Source: Vespula vulgaris
Lineage: Eukaryota > Arthropoda > Insecta > Hymenoptera > Vespidae
DNA: 64,000 bases
Direction: 5' to 3'
Assembly: GCF_905475345.1 (NCBI RefSeq)
Contig: NC_066588.1
Coordinates: 8,545,001 to 8,609,000 of the forward strand
Shown here: positions 1-13,325 of the stretch, one piece after another
Position numbering within the stretch: the first letter of the stretch is position 1
Layout: each line of letters starts with the position of its first letter
The notes under the pieces: generated by a model
Seen by the model: only the letters and a program-made list of their open reading frames with translations
Database searches by the model: none
What the model was told of the DNA's origin: nothing
Translations under genes and position numbers: made by a program

Positions 1-934
1 TAACATCAACAAATGTTGAAAGGAAATGAGTAGGAAATCTTTGGGATCGTTAATAATAATTCAGTTTATGCTTACGACGAGCTTTGGATGCTCGTAAATT
101 TGATTTTGAGTGTCGGCGACGCGGCTTTTAGCTGAACACCACGAATCCGAGAGATTCGTTTTCCGTTATTTGCCAGTTGCTTTTTACACCAATCTTCTTC
201 TTTTTCCTCTTCTACTTTTTCTTCCTCATCGTCTTCTTCTTCTTATTCGACCCTGTATTCGATATTTTGTTTCTTTACGTTTGTTTTTTTTTCATCTATA
301 CATCGATTACAACTTATTTTTAGCCTTTACACTATTACTCTCCGTACGTTCTCGTTGTCCTTCGAAGTTAAAAGATAGATGAAATCACGAGGATCTCTAG
401 ATCGTAATTATTGACTGTTTGTCGTTGTAACTCTGGACAGATCTTTCGAGATCGTTATTGATTTTTTCTGCTTTTTTTTTTTTTCGTACCATACACGAGG
501 ATATTAAAAGTTGATAAAATTCGTCTTAACCCTTTAATGCACGATTTATTCTGATAGATACTTTTATAATCAAATTATAATTTCATCTATTAAGTAAACA
601 TGAAAATGAATATAACAGAGATATTACATTGTCATTATTTATTTCTATGAAACTTAATTAAGAAGAAAAAGAAATAAAAGAAAAAAAAGAAAAGAAAAGA
701 TAATTGTAATATGTAGATACGTTACATTGTTCGTTAAGTTGCATTAAATATTAATAAATAATAAATGTTATAATTCTGCAATCTTATGCATTTAAGAGTT
801 AATATGTTGGACGTGATTACTCGGTCTATGAAAATCTATCCAGAGCTAGTCGCAATACACAAATACTTCAATTACAATCCCCTTTTAACGAGCAAACGTT
901 TGCAAACGATCCAAACCTCTTTTCCTTACCTATC

Positions 935-935
<1 letters not shown>

Positions 936-977
<42 letters not shown>

Positions 978-1014
978 TTTATTTTTATTATTATTATTAC
1001 TATCATTATTATAC
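936..1014. repeat. (TTA)n microsatellite
   Basis: About fourteen near-perfect TTA units are followed by an imperfect continuation. The poly-isoleucine open frame across it is an artefact. Confidence 0.9.
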
Positions 1015-1057
1015 ACAACATGTTCTCACCGTTAATGACGAGAGAGAGAGAATTAAC

Positions 1058-1063
1058 TTTATT
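1058..1063 (-). other. candidate polyadenylation signal AATAAA for alkaline phosphatase
   Basis: TTTATT on the plus strand reads AATAAA on the minus strand, about 555 bases past the phosphatase stop. It is the first exact match I noticed downstream. In AT-rich DNA such hexamers occur often by chance. Confidence 0.25.
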
Positions 1064-1375
1064 AAATAGAATTTGCCTAACGAAACCATGAAATTTACAT
1101 CAGCGTCTTCGTTTTCCCCATGATCGAGCGATCCTTCCACCGAAGAAAATGAACACCGTAAGGTAAGAACCGGAGACGAAGTTCGATGAACTCGATTCAG
1201 TTATTTATCAGTTTTCTCCCTTCTCTGAGGCTTTCACCCCTCTTGAAGAGTCACGCTCTCGTGGTCAGTAGATAGTAGTAGTGTCTCTCGGAATGGGCAC
1301 GATCAAAGGAGATTATACGCAGGCTAGATCGAGGCTGCTCTTGTTCGTCCAACGGGACATGAAAGCCTGTTAGGG

Positions 1376-1585
1376 TTAAAAGAGAGCCAGGAGGCAAGTA
1401 GGTAGACAGGGAGGCAAGCAGGCCAGCAGGTAGATAGGTAGGTAGGTAGGCAGGTAGGCAGGACGTCAGGGTGATGGTAATTGTGGTGGTAATGGTAATG
1501 GTGATGATGATGGTGTTGGTGGTGATGGTGATGGTGGTTGTGGCGATGGTAATAGTGGTGGTAATGGTGGTGGTGGTAGAAGGGT
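1376..1585. repeat. GTAG-type minisatellite followed by TGG/TGA-rich repeat
   Basis: The first part repeats GGTAG/GGCAAG-like units. The second part is an imperfect array of TGG, TGA and TAA triplets. On the minus strand it yields a His-rich open frame that I do not accept as a gene. It lies just past the phosphatase stop and may be transcribed as 3' UTR. Confidence 0.8.
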
Positions 1586-1616
1586 AGGTATAAAGCGAAT
1601 AGCAATAGAAGCCAGG

Positions 1617-2042
1617 CTAGTCGATGGAAAGGGGTAGGTGGAAAACTTGTTGGAGGCTCGCTACGAGGCAGGGTAAGAGGAGAGCAAAGAGAAGATCGTC
1701 GAGGGGTTGTCGGGGTTTGCTAGGTGGTCGGGAAGCGACGGATTTCGTGCTAGGATTTCGTGCCTGATCGTTCATCACGTCGCTCGATATCGCTGCACTG
1801 TTCGGTTCCGCCGAAGGACAGCTTATCGGTGCGTTCATCGTGTCGTTGCTACCGATGCTACTACTATCGTCTCGTGAGCAACGACTCGCCTGATGGCCTA
1901 AGCAGGCAGCGTACGAGATCGCGTGTGGTATGTAACTTTGGTCGATGCTACCAGAGAAGAGTACGCTAGCAAGTGGACCAATCGCAAACACTGGCACGTC
2001 TTCGCCACCGTGTGTAGCCCAGGCACGTGGAACTCCTGCTGT
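1617..2042 (-). CDS. Alp: alkaline phosphatase terminal exon (H432-type ligand and GPI signal)
   Basis: Encodes residues 341-481 and the TGA-side end of the frame after the acceptor TTTTCCAG. It starts TAGVPRAWATHGGEDVPVF; the His in THGGED is the last conserved metal ligand. SYIPHAISYAACLG matches the family's NYVPHVMAYAACIG. After the core come about 60 Ser/Asn/Pro-rich residues and a C-terminal hydrophobic segment around LLFALLLPCLVASL, the expected layout of a GPI-attachment signal. The exact anchor site cannot be read from the sequence. Confidence 0.96.
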   Translation of the reverse strand, partial: TAGVPRAWATHGGEDVPVFAIGPLASVLFSGSIDQSYIPHAISYAACLGHQASRCSRDDSSSIGSNDTMNAPISCPSAEPNSAAISSDVMNDQARNPSTKSVASRPPSKPRQPLDDLLFALLLPCLVASLQQVFHLPLSID

Positions 2043-4060
2043 CTGGAAAAAAAAGAACACACGCACCACGCACAAATTTCTCTCTTAAAATCGAGATTTT
2101 TCGTTAAGATCGTCGACAGAAAAAAAGAAAGAAAGAAAGATAGAAAAAAGTAAGAAAGAAATAAGGTATTACGATGGAGAAGCATTTTCTTTCATGTGTT
2201 GATTATCTTTTTGTTTTTTCTTTAACAGTGCTATTTATTTACAATCTGTTGTTAATTAAGAATGTAAATTGTAAGAATGCAAGTAATTATGATTAATGAT
2301 AATAATTAATGAAAATATAAATTATGATAAAAATTATATTTTTTATTTATTGTATATATATATTTAATTTAATATATTGAAAATTATATATGTTACCCAA
2401 TTCAAATTTATGAAAATGAGTTTATAAGAAAAAGAAATCATATTTAATAGAAGTTTTATTTTAATAAATGAAAACTCCATCGAGAGTTTATTTGATTAAG
2501 TTTGATCGATTTGATCGAGTCGATAAAACTAAACGAAGTAACGATTTCAGAAATCGCGACATGCATCCATTATATATACATATGTATATATGCTAAAAAA
2601 GAAAAAGAAATAAGTAAATAAATATATAAAAAAATAAATAAATAAATATGTCTAAGAGACAAAATATTTATTTTTTTGTATAAAGCAGATCGTATAGTTA
2701 CGTAGTATTTGTTCGTTCATTATAATCTATAATTAGTCTATCATAATAATCTATAATTAGTTTGAATTGGCAGGATAAAACCATTATCGTGACAATAACT
2801 TATAGATCTTTACTTGTTAGCCTGCCAACTGATCTATTGCAGCTATTAAATTACGATCGTTTTAGTGAAATTGTTGGACTAAAATTCTTTGAATGCAACC
2901 AATCAATTAGACCACCAATCATCAAGTTGCCGCTATTATAATTCATTGAAATTGGATAAAACGTTTGAGAAATCTTTTCTGTGCCAAAAGATCGAATGGG
3001 TAAAACTTTGCTAAGATATCTCTGTCTCTCTCTTTCTTTCTCTTTTATCTCTCTCTCTCTCTCTCTTTCTCTTTCGTTTTATCTCAGTTTGTTCTTTCTC
3101 AACATTGCGTTGCGAAAAACGAAGAGAAAGAAGAAACGACATGGTTGTATTTCAACCGAAGCTTTTCAAGCCCGAAGGAAATTCTAGATCGTGTTCTTAA
3201 CGCACCAAACGTAGCCATTTTTATCGAACTTAAATCTCGGATATCTATATAAATCTTTCGTCGAATTCGAATTCGTATTGGCAGTACGAAAAGCAGCGGT
3301 GAATTAACTGGTAACTTTCCAAAGAAATCGAATTTTTATTATTTATTACGTATGCGAGTATTACAAATTCAAATATCATAATATTCTCGAAAACATATGA
3401 TTATTATACCAGCGTGAGTACTTTTGTTATCGAATTTTATTTAAAAAAAAAAAAAAGATTAAAAAAAGATAAAAATCTTCAATAAAACTATGACTGATTG
3501 ATTGATGATATTGATTAGTGATAATATTTTTGAGAAAAAAAGTATCCGAAATACGTTCAGTTTATAATTTCAAAAATTACTCACGTAAATGGATTGGTGT
3601 TTTCAAAACACCCTATGTAAATATATCCTATGTAATCTCTAATCTGTGCATTGTACTTCTGACAATTGAATATATCGTCCTGCATTACAGAAAATATTTT
3701 TCTATAAATAACATTTTAACATAAGACCTATTTTAAAGGATAATTTAAACGATATACAGAATCTATAGAAAAATAGCTATTATTCCATCTAAAGCACACC
3801 AGACTATATATAACAAACTGTAAACTTCATCATTTATGTCGCTAATTATTTATATAAAGGTTGATGATACATACATCATTATTAATATAGAAACTTTAAT
3901 TTGCAATTTTTCAAAAACTTTTACTATTTTTTTTTCCTTCTTTTATACAGATAGAATTTTATATAATTACTCTTTACTATTCGAGGAAAAGTTTAGGGTA
4001 CTTAACTTGCGGAAATATTAATTATAGAACAGGCTTTTAACAGGCCTTTAAATGAATAAA

Positions 4061-4104
<44 letters not shown>

Positions 4105-5763
4105 AAGAGAAAAACGAGAGAAAGAGACAGAGAGAGACAGAGAGAGGAAATTATGAAATTGGTAATACTAGAAATTCATTGATTGAGTATTCTGATTGAT
4201 AGATTGAGTATTCCATGTTCTGTATTCTGTGTTCTGTGTTCTATGTTCTGTATCTAGTGTTCTATGTATACGAATGACGCAATAGTAACGTGAATTTGCT
4301 TTCTGTGAATTTGTCGATCCTGGTTCGAAATTCAGTAGCGAAAAAATATTTTATTTCGTTAATTCAAGCGTTTCTCAATCTTTCGACGTATGGATGAATG
4401 GTAATCTCTTAAGTAATTTTTGCATTTTATTAAACGATAGAGCTCAACCATCCAGAAAAAAATTTTTGTTTACACTTCGAATCCGATAAAACGTTATATG
4501 CTGATCTGAATGAGTGCGAAGGATTAGTATATTGCTTTAAAAAAAAGAAAAAAAAAACGTACGAAAAAGTATTTTATAAGGTTTTTTGTTTTCAACGTTA
4601 TTCATCCGTCATGTTTTACGGAATAAATTATATCTGCTGGTTAAATAATACAAATTAAAAAAAAAAGGAAAAGAAAAGAAAGATACGTTTCGTGAAACAT
4701 TCACGTAAATCGATTAACAATGAGTTTTTTTATTTTAAAACATTTTCTTTCTCGTGACGATAATTATAATTATGTAATAATATAAATATACGCTATAACA
4801 AACATCAGTTTGTTACAACGTCGGATCATTGTATTATATATTATTATTAATTTCGCATTACCATAAATAATTTGTAATAATTTATATTAATCGTATTTTT
4901 TCTATAACTTCTTAATGAATTGATTATATAATGACGAAAGTGATTATATACACCGAAGTCATGCAAAGGATTAATTGTAATATGTACTTCAAAGAGACTT
5001 GATTGTTGACATATACGAAATGCCTTAAAGAAATATAATTCAATTAAATGTTTATTCAACGGATTGTAAAAATCTCTCGTATTTACATTCACTGCTTTTA
5101 AAATATTACTTTCATCTCATACGCTTTTGAAGTTAGTTAATTATAATTAGGTATATATCGTATTTAGAGAAAACAAGTATTAGATTAAAAGAAAAAAAGA
5201 AAGAAAAAGGAAAAGAAAAATAAAAAAGAAATAGAGGATTCTTAATTAATTATGATTTCTAATTTAATTATATGTTGAAGTAAATTTTCAAAATTATAAA
5301 AAAGTATTTTTGAATATCTCTCTCTCGAATTTTTTACGTAATGAATCCCTTTTACGTAGAAAACATCGTATTTGAAACCATGACGAATTATAAGTTAAAA
5401 CAAAAACCTTGAACATCTTTTTATTTGATTCGTAATGCTTATTTATTATAGTTATATTAACCATTATTTCGATCACGTTCGTTTAATGAATTAAAGACAA
5501 AGACGTTGTGGGTGATAAGCGTTTATAAATTGTTAACCGAGTTGATAATTTCGAATATACAAAAATGGGAACAATATTTTTAAAATTAATTCCAGATCGA
5601 TTTATAATTACAAAATGTCGATATATTTATATATATATATATATATATATATACCACATGAGATATTAATTTCATTTGTGTATTATAACGGACGTCTGTT
5701 CTCTAACGATATTCTTCGCTTATGGAAATTTAAAGCTGATAAAAAAAAGAAAAAAAATTAGAG

Positions 5764-5807
<44 letters not shown>

Positions 5808-7307
5808 TGGTTGCATCGGACTATCCAACGTATTTTAAAAAAACTTGTAGCCATATTTATACGACATACTTGTATAAATCATCGCGATGGCCACTCTAAC
5901 CAATGTGTTTGCTCTTTTATTTAATACTTTTTTACCATCGATAAACTAGTACTCAATGCTAATATATCACGCATCTTTCGAGAATATATTGCCGATCGTT
6001 TTAAAACAAAGTTATGAAAAATATTACTTGTTAAAATATTATTATTAACGATGCTTGTCGGTAGCACGATGATAGACATCATTTCATACTTTCTTGTATA
6101 ATATTCATTGGAAGAGTTTTTTATCGATAGGAAAACAATTTTGTCTAAATTCACCATCAATGACAAAACGTTTATGCAAGCTTATAAAAAGAAGTAATAT
6201 AAAAATATAAAAACTTGATAAACTTTCTTACTATAAATCGTAATAAATTGCAATTGGCGAATCACGAAATTATCGACGAAACTACAAAGTGTATCTACAT
6301 ATGCGCGAGACGTATAATAATTTTTAATTATTATCGATCAGTATTGTCAGAGAATTTATCGTTGTTCCGAAAATATTTTCGAAATAATTAATCATTCGTT
6401 GAATTATAATTCTTGACGTATTATTTACGGTATAAGATGTTTCCTTATTAAATCTGCATTCACGTTCTATAAAAAAACAAAAAAAAAAAAACAAGAAAAA
6501 AAAGAAACAGGATCGAGAAATGAGAAATGATTAATTATTGTTAACAAAATAATTCATCTCGAGGATAAATTACACGTCTAAGAAAAATTGAAATTTTCTA
6601 ATTGACAATAATTGATTTTGTAATGGAGAATCTCGTTCCAACGTACAAAATATTATGCATTAATTACTATTTTAAAAATGTATCACTAAAGTACATGTTC
6701 TATCACAGATATTCATATGCCATTTGAAGAGGAAACTCAGCTGATTTTAAATATTAACGAATGCCATTTGGTCGGCTAGCTGGCTTGTTAGTTGGTCGAT
6801 CACGATGGTCGTTGATTGGTTGGCTGATGCTCGGTTGGCTTAATGCCGACTTGAAGACAAATCGATTTCATGTGTATCTTTGATGTCTCTAGTATGGATT
6901 TTAATATTTTACATTTTTCGTTATTTCCTCTTTTGTGATTTTAACTTTTCATTAATGGCGATAATTTATCACATTGTGAACGGAAAAAGAGATGGTTGAA
7001 GAGAGAATAGAAAATAAAAAGAGAGAGACAACATATACGAACAGAGACAGAGATACAGGTATTTACATATGTACGAGACATAAATTTATCATGGATAAAA
7101 AGGTAAATGGAATCATAGTTCGGACGAACGTATGTTTTTTCTATTCTTACTCCCGAGTTTATTACCAATTTCCTCGAATATCTCGTATTTTCTACCTACG
7201 ATTGTACGATACGTTCACTCGCGATCGCTTTATGACTTGTCTGATGAGATAAAGGGAAATAAATGTTACTTCCTATGTTTCTCGATTCGAACGGTAAAAA
7301 GTAGTTT

Positions 7308-7374
<67 letters not shown>

Positions 7375-8547
7375 TTTTCTCTCTCTCTCTCTCTTTCTCT
7401 AATTCTTTTTTCTTCCCTCAGGAAGTTATTATTCGCTGATATACATATATATATATATATATATAGAAACTCCAATTATTCGATCATTTTTATATTCGTC
7501 ATTCTCAATTCTCGTGCTTTCTCTTTCTTTTTTTCCCTTTATACTTTCTCTTTCTTCCCTTTTCTTATCTCGCCCACGAATTATCTATTGTTATTAAATA
7601 CTGCGATTAATTATTCAATATTTAAATGTCAAACATGAAGAAGAGTAAACGATAGTCGATGAGACAACATTTTAAAAAAGATACGATGAAATAGAATAAA
7701 ATATTTTTGAACGACGAAAATACGATACCGAATATCCGAGATTGAATTCGACAAATTTTTTATTATATCTCAAGTGTCCAGTTTTACGTTATCTTTCGAA
7801 GTTACATTTCAGCAAGTAATGAGTCGAAAGAAAAATAAAATAATTACTTCTGTATTATTCGATCAGTTTTAATTGTTCTATTTTAATTCTAACTTTCTAA
7901 TAAGAAATGAAATGAAATAATTACTATTGATCATTGATCAGTTTTAGTATACCATGTTTACATACGTACATATTTTATTTGATAGCCACCTCTGTTATAT
8001 TCGTAAGTTTTTGGGTCATAGAAAATTACTAATAAAAAATATAATAATAAAAAGGTATTGTTCAAAACTGGAAAGAAGTCTCGTGAAAGTAATGCGGTTC
8101 TAATTGGTCAGAATAAAAGGAAACGCCTTCTCTCACACGCATTTTCTACTTTATCCTACTATTTGCGAAGAAAGTTACACATTAATTAGATTGGATATCG
8201 AATCACGACGTACCAACGAAAATAACTTACCAATCGGATATCAAGACAGATCGAACGACGAATGGAACATCAAATCATTGGCGTAGTATCGAATCACGAA
8301 GAGTTAGTAACGATATTTTTATTTTCTTTTTCTTTGTTCTCGATATTAACTCTAAATACGAGGATTTTACTACTATGTCAAAGCGTATCGTAAGAGTCGA
8401 ATAGTAGGGATTATGGGAGTGTCAAAGATACGTTTGGGATGGACTTCCAGAATACTTCTCTTGCTCCTGTACCGTCCCACAGGACTTTTTTTTTAACTTT
8501 AACATACTCGATACTCTTCGATGTTTCTTTTTAATTTTTTCTTTTTT

Positions 8548-8602
<55 letters not shown>

Positions 8603-9167
8603 CGGAAACAAACGAGACGACTTCTCTTCGATTATTCGAGATCGGGCTTTGTGATTCGATTTTCACGTTTCCGGGACCAAACGTGGGTAACGGGGAAAGA
8701 AAAAAAAAAATGGGAAGACAAGAGAATACGGGCCGTCGGTGACAATGGGTAACCGGCATTGAGAATGCGCTTTTGGCGCGTTCTCCTGAGTGCGCTCTGT
8801 TCTTTCTATCTTTTTTTCCTTTCTTCTTTCTCTCTTTCTCTCTTCTTTTCTTTTTTTTATACCTCTCCTTTCTTTTTTCTTTCTTTTTTCTTTTTTTTCT
8901 TCTCTTTCTCTTTCTTCCCACGTAGTCGTAGTCCTTTGAAAGGTAAGTGCGCAGAGTTCCCTGTCGGCGCCGGTAAAATCGACGGAACAGAGAGAATAAC
9001 GAAAAATGAGAAAAATCGGAGGGGAAAAAGTGAAGAAACAGAAAAGAAAAGGAAATAAAAGTAGACCGAATACGGTCGACTAATTATCGAGAGCGATAAT
9101 TTATTTCGAATGAAATGTAAAGTGAAAAGAGAAACGGTGATAAAAGATAGTTACGTTTATCTTTGAT

Positions 9168-9209
<42 letters not shown>

Positions 9210-9821
9210 GTTACAATTCTGAAACAAATATTTGAAAACGCGATAAGCGTGAAAAGTTTCCATATCGTTTCACCATCCATCCAGCATTTTTGTAAAGCGC
9301 TGGTTTTTGTTCTTTATGGTTTTTTTTTTAATCCTTCTCTTCTTTTTTTTTTTTGAAAGGAGAATCTTTTTTTTTCGTTTAATCATTCTATTGCCTCGTC
9401 GTGCATACAAAAAGATTTTATCGAATGAATATTTCTCTATCGTCCCGTTTTTTGGGAGCTTTTTTCTTCTTTCTTTCTTTCGTTCTTTCTTCTTCATTTT
9501 GTTTGTTTTTTTTTTCTTTTTTTTTTTTTAATATTCCATCATTTGTTATGGATTCGACAGAATGATAATAAACTACGCTTCGGGATGACTTTTTACCTGT
9601 ATGGAATCCTTGCCGGCGTCACGTAGAATATTCCGTGGCTGCGTGTATCCGGGACCATTGCTGTAAAGCAGCGTCGTGTAGGGTTGTCCATCAACATCCG
9701 ACACCTTGCTGTCAGAGCCTGAAGGAAAAAAACGATGGTGCCATCTATCAATGGGATTAGATCGATAGGTATCTCATAAATAAAAGCAAAACGTCGCCGT
9801 CGTCGTCGTCGTCGTCGTCGA

Positions 9822-9857
<36 letters not shown>

Positions 9858-11051
9858 TTTCTTCGACGACGATTAAAAAACATGCTTTTACCAAAGTCCA
9901 ACCTTTCTATCTTATAACAGAAAGAGGTTGGTTAACGTTAGATAACCTTGCCTGTAAATATATTACACCGCCATTAATTATACTCGACCGACAAGCTTAA
10001 ACGTTTATCTTACAATCGTTCCCTTCGAACGTTCGATATTGTTTTTTCCTTCTTTTACAATTTTCTACTATTTTATTTTATTACGCAATATCGACATATA
10101 TTTTCCACGCCGACACATTTTTCCTATTTCGATCTATGGCTCCCGTTAAATTTTTAATGGGAATGCGAAATGATACCTTGCTATCTCATGGCAAAGCGAG
10201 CAAAGTAATTAATTTTTATGAGATTTCTAGAAATTTCTCGTGTAAATGTTCTTGGGAATTCCCGAGGAATATCGTGAGTAATATTCACCGTATATTTGAA
10301 ATAATATATGGCGACTGGTGGTTTGTTAAATTCTTAAAAATTTTATTTTACAAACACTTCGATCGCGATATCATTAAAAATATGTGCATTTGGTCTGGCG
10401 GTCAAAAAGATTAAGAAGTTTGTTTAATACGATCCTAGAGAATCTTTATAATATCAATATAAAGTCAAATGTAACACGATCAATGTTAAAAAGCTAATTG
10501 TTAATTACTTTTTAAAATCACTTATAAATACCTCTATCAATTATTAAATCATTATACATACTTATATTCGCATATATAACGATAATCCGTAATTCTTATC
10601 ACAGACAGATGTTATCTATCGTTCAAAAAGCTTTTTACGAATATCGCCTGATGATAGGCAACACCATTACACAGATATGTATTAACTTGAGTAATAACAT
10701 AGATGCAGGCGCTTAAAAAGTTCTTTCTTCGAATAGGTACTTTAAAATTAATGAATTATATTAATTGATCGATAATTTATAAATTCTACCTTTTTCTATC
10801 GATATTACTGATGTAAATAGCGCGCGTCGATATCGACGTCCCTGTCAAATCAAATTGAGGAATAATTTTTTAAAGTTTCCTTTTTTCCATTTGAAAATAA
10901 CGGAGGAAGTACAGACAGAACGAACGATTGGACAGGAGGAAAGATAGAAGAGGCATAAAGAGAAAAAAGTGATTCAGGATGCGAAGAAGAAATAGGCGGC
11001 GAAAGTACCGTGAAAGAGAGACCGAGAAAAAGAGAGAGAGTAAAGAGAGAA

Positions 11052-11093
<42 letters not shown>

Positions 11094-11442
11094 AAAGAAA
11101 AAGAGAAAGAGAAAGAAAAAGAGAGAGGTAAAGAGACAGAGAGACAGAGAAGAGAATACTATATCTCGAGGACATGCCCGTCGGTGTGCATGTTTTATTC
11201 AAAAGCTTTCTTCCTTCGCAAGCACCTTCAAAAATAGACCACCACCAGTCTCTAGCCGTTCGTCGTTTAACAATGTATAATTTAGCCGTTTATTGGACGG
11301 GCAAATAAGTTCGACGTTTTAAGATCTTCCATTTCGAAATTATTTTCACGCAGATAAAAAATATCGCTCGTGTGCGAACACATTTTTATTTTCTCCTTAT
11401 CTCTTTTCTTCTTCCTTTTTTTTTTATTATTCCTTTTTGTTA

Positions 11443-11477
<35 letters not shown>

Positions 11478-11655
11478 TTCTTTTCGGTTCTTTTTTCTGT
11501 CTCTTTTTTTTCTTCTTTTTATTTCTTCTCTTTTTTTCTTTATATTTCTTCCTTCCCGTGAAAAATGATATTCCTCCCTCTCTCCAATTTGCAAGAGTTC
11601 TCTAACATCGATATACTTTCTGATGAATTTCTCTGCGGGAGAAAAGAGAAAGAGA

Positions 11656-11712
<57 letters not shown>

Positions 11713-12295
11713 AAATCGACCCGACAAGGAATAATGAATATTAACTAATAAGAGGATGGAATATTATAGCGAACTAGACAAAAAAAAATCAAAATAAAAA
11801 AGAATAAAGAAAAAAAAAAATAAGGAAGAGAGAAAAAAAATATAAAGAAAAAACGTTCTAGGCGAGCCATTTTGTTTATGATATTGCTATGAGCCGTCAT
11901 ATATCATGGTCTTTTTAAGTTAACCGCCGGTGCGCATGCTATTTTCCAGCCCTTTCGTGTCTCCTCCCTCCCTCCCCCCCCTTCCACCTGTACGGCCCCA
12001 TCCTTTTTTCCCATCGTGTTCCTCGTAATGCAATCTTCTCACCGGAATGGACGTTCGCGAACACGTCTCGCGATATATTACGTTCATTTTTCGTAATGTA
12101 GACACCCGGTAGATTGGTAGATTGGTCGGTGCAGTAGATATCTCGTTTGAGCGATTGAAAATTATTCCTGAACGGACAAATTTTATTCTTTCGAAAACAA
12201 TGGAAGATAAAGAAAGAAAAGTCGAAACGTAGGGCAGATATAAAAATGGGTAACTAAAAAGTTCGTAAAGTTGGAGAAAATACAAAGGGATAAAG

Positions 12296-12384
<89 letters not shown>

Positions 12385-13275
12385 GAATATCCATGCTTTA
12401 ACAAAATTAGTTTTTCGTAATGAAAGGCCACTTCGAGAAAAAAAGATAACGATTTATTCGATGAAAAGTAAATTGCTTCATTAATTAAATCAATTGATGT
12501 AATTATAACATGATAATTAATTATTATAACATATATATATATATAATATAAATATATATATTATTAAATATAAATAAATAAAAATTATTGAAATGAAATG
12601 AAGTTATTATAATTAGATCGAAGGGTAAGAAAAAAATTTGAAATAAATAAGGAGGAAACTTTTCAATCATTTATAAACTCATTATACAAATTATGAAAGA
12701 AAAGAGAGACGAATTGAAGTGCATTACTTGCGTGGTTATACTTACTTTGACGAGTGGCTATAACAAAATATAGAGAAAAAGACAGATAGGTAGATAGAGA
12801 GAAAGAGAGAGGACAAGCAGCAAATACGTAACTTCTGAAGTAATGTTCGTTGAAATGAATTCCATGAAGCTTTTTGAAGATGACCGTACAACTTTGAAAT
12901 CTCATCTCGTTGAACGAAACTTCCGGACGAGTTGTCCTCTTTAAAAAGTCTTTTATTCGGGAAGAATCTTTCACCGAATGCTAAAGATTCTTCTTGAATC
13001 TGGTGCACGCGATATACATATGTATATATATAGGTATATATGAATGTATAGAGGTACGATTTAAACGTGAGCACTTGAGAAACGTTCTTCTTTACTTTTC
13101 TCGCTTCGTTTTGGGTTTCTCTCTTTCGACCCTGACAATTAATTGGGCCACTCGACAGGATAACGAACTATATCTTTTCCCCTTCTACTCCTCCTTCTAT
13201 TTTTTTCTTCGTTTTTCTTATACATACAGACATACGTACGTACATATACATATTTATATATACACATATATATAC

Positions 13276-13325
<50 letters not shown>

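Larger units (their letters stand above)
1..1616. other. 3' flank and probable 3' UTR of the alkaline phosphatase gene
   Basis: No coding exon is seen here. The stretch holds a (TTA)n microsatellite at about 936-1014, a GTAG-type minisatellite at about 1376-1470 and a TGG/TGA-rich tract at about 1471-1585. The last two lie directly downstream of the phosphatase stop codon on the minus strand and so probably belong to its 3' UTR. Open frames here are low-complexity products of these repeats. Confidence 0.5.
2043..9596 (-). other. intron of alkaline phosphatase (7.55 kb)
   Basis: Bounded by ACAG|GTAAAA and TTTTCCAG|ACAGC. AT-rich, with microsatellites near 4061-4148 (GA), 5630-5652 (TA), 5767-5804 (GA), 7310-7398 (CT), 8552-8596 (CT) and 9172-9202 (GA). 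Short-unit repeats lie at 4195-4270 and 6770-6840. No exon is seen. Confidence 0.8.

Noticed and set aside
4310..4360. GGTTCGAAATTC resembling a tRNA B box
   Set aside because: No matching A box, cloverleaf stems or anticodon arm could be found upstream.
9593..9901. Arg-rich open frame on the minus strand
   Set aside because: The Arg run comes from the CGT repeat, and the part over exon f is in the wrong frame for the phosphatase.
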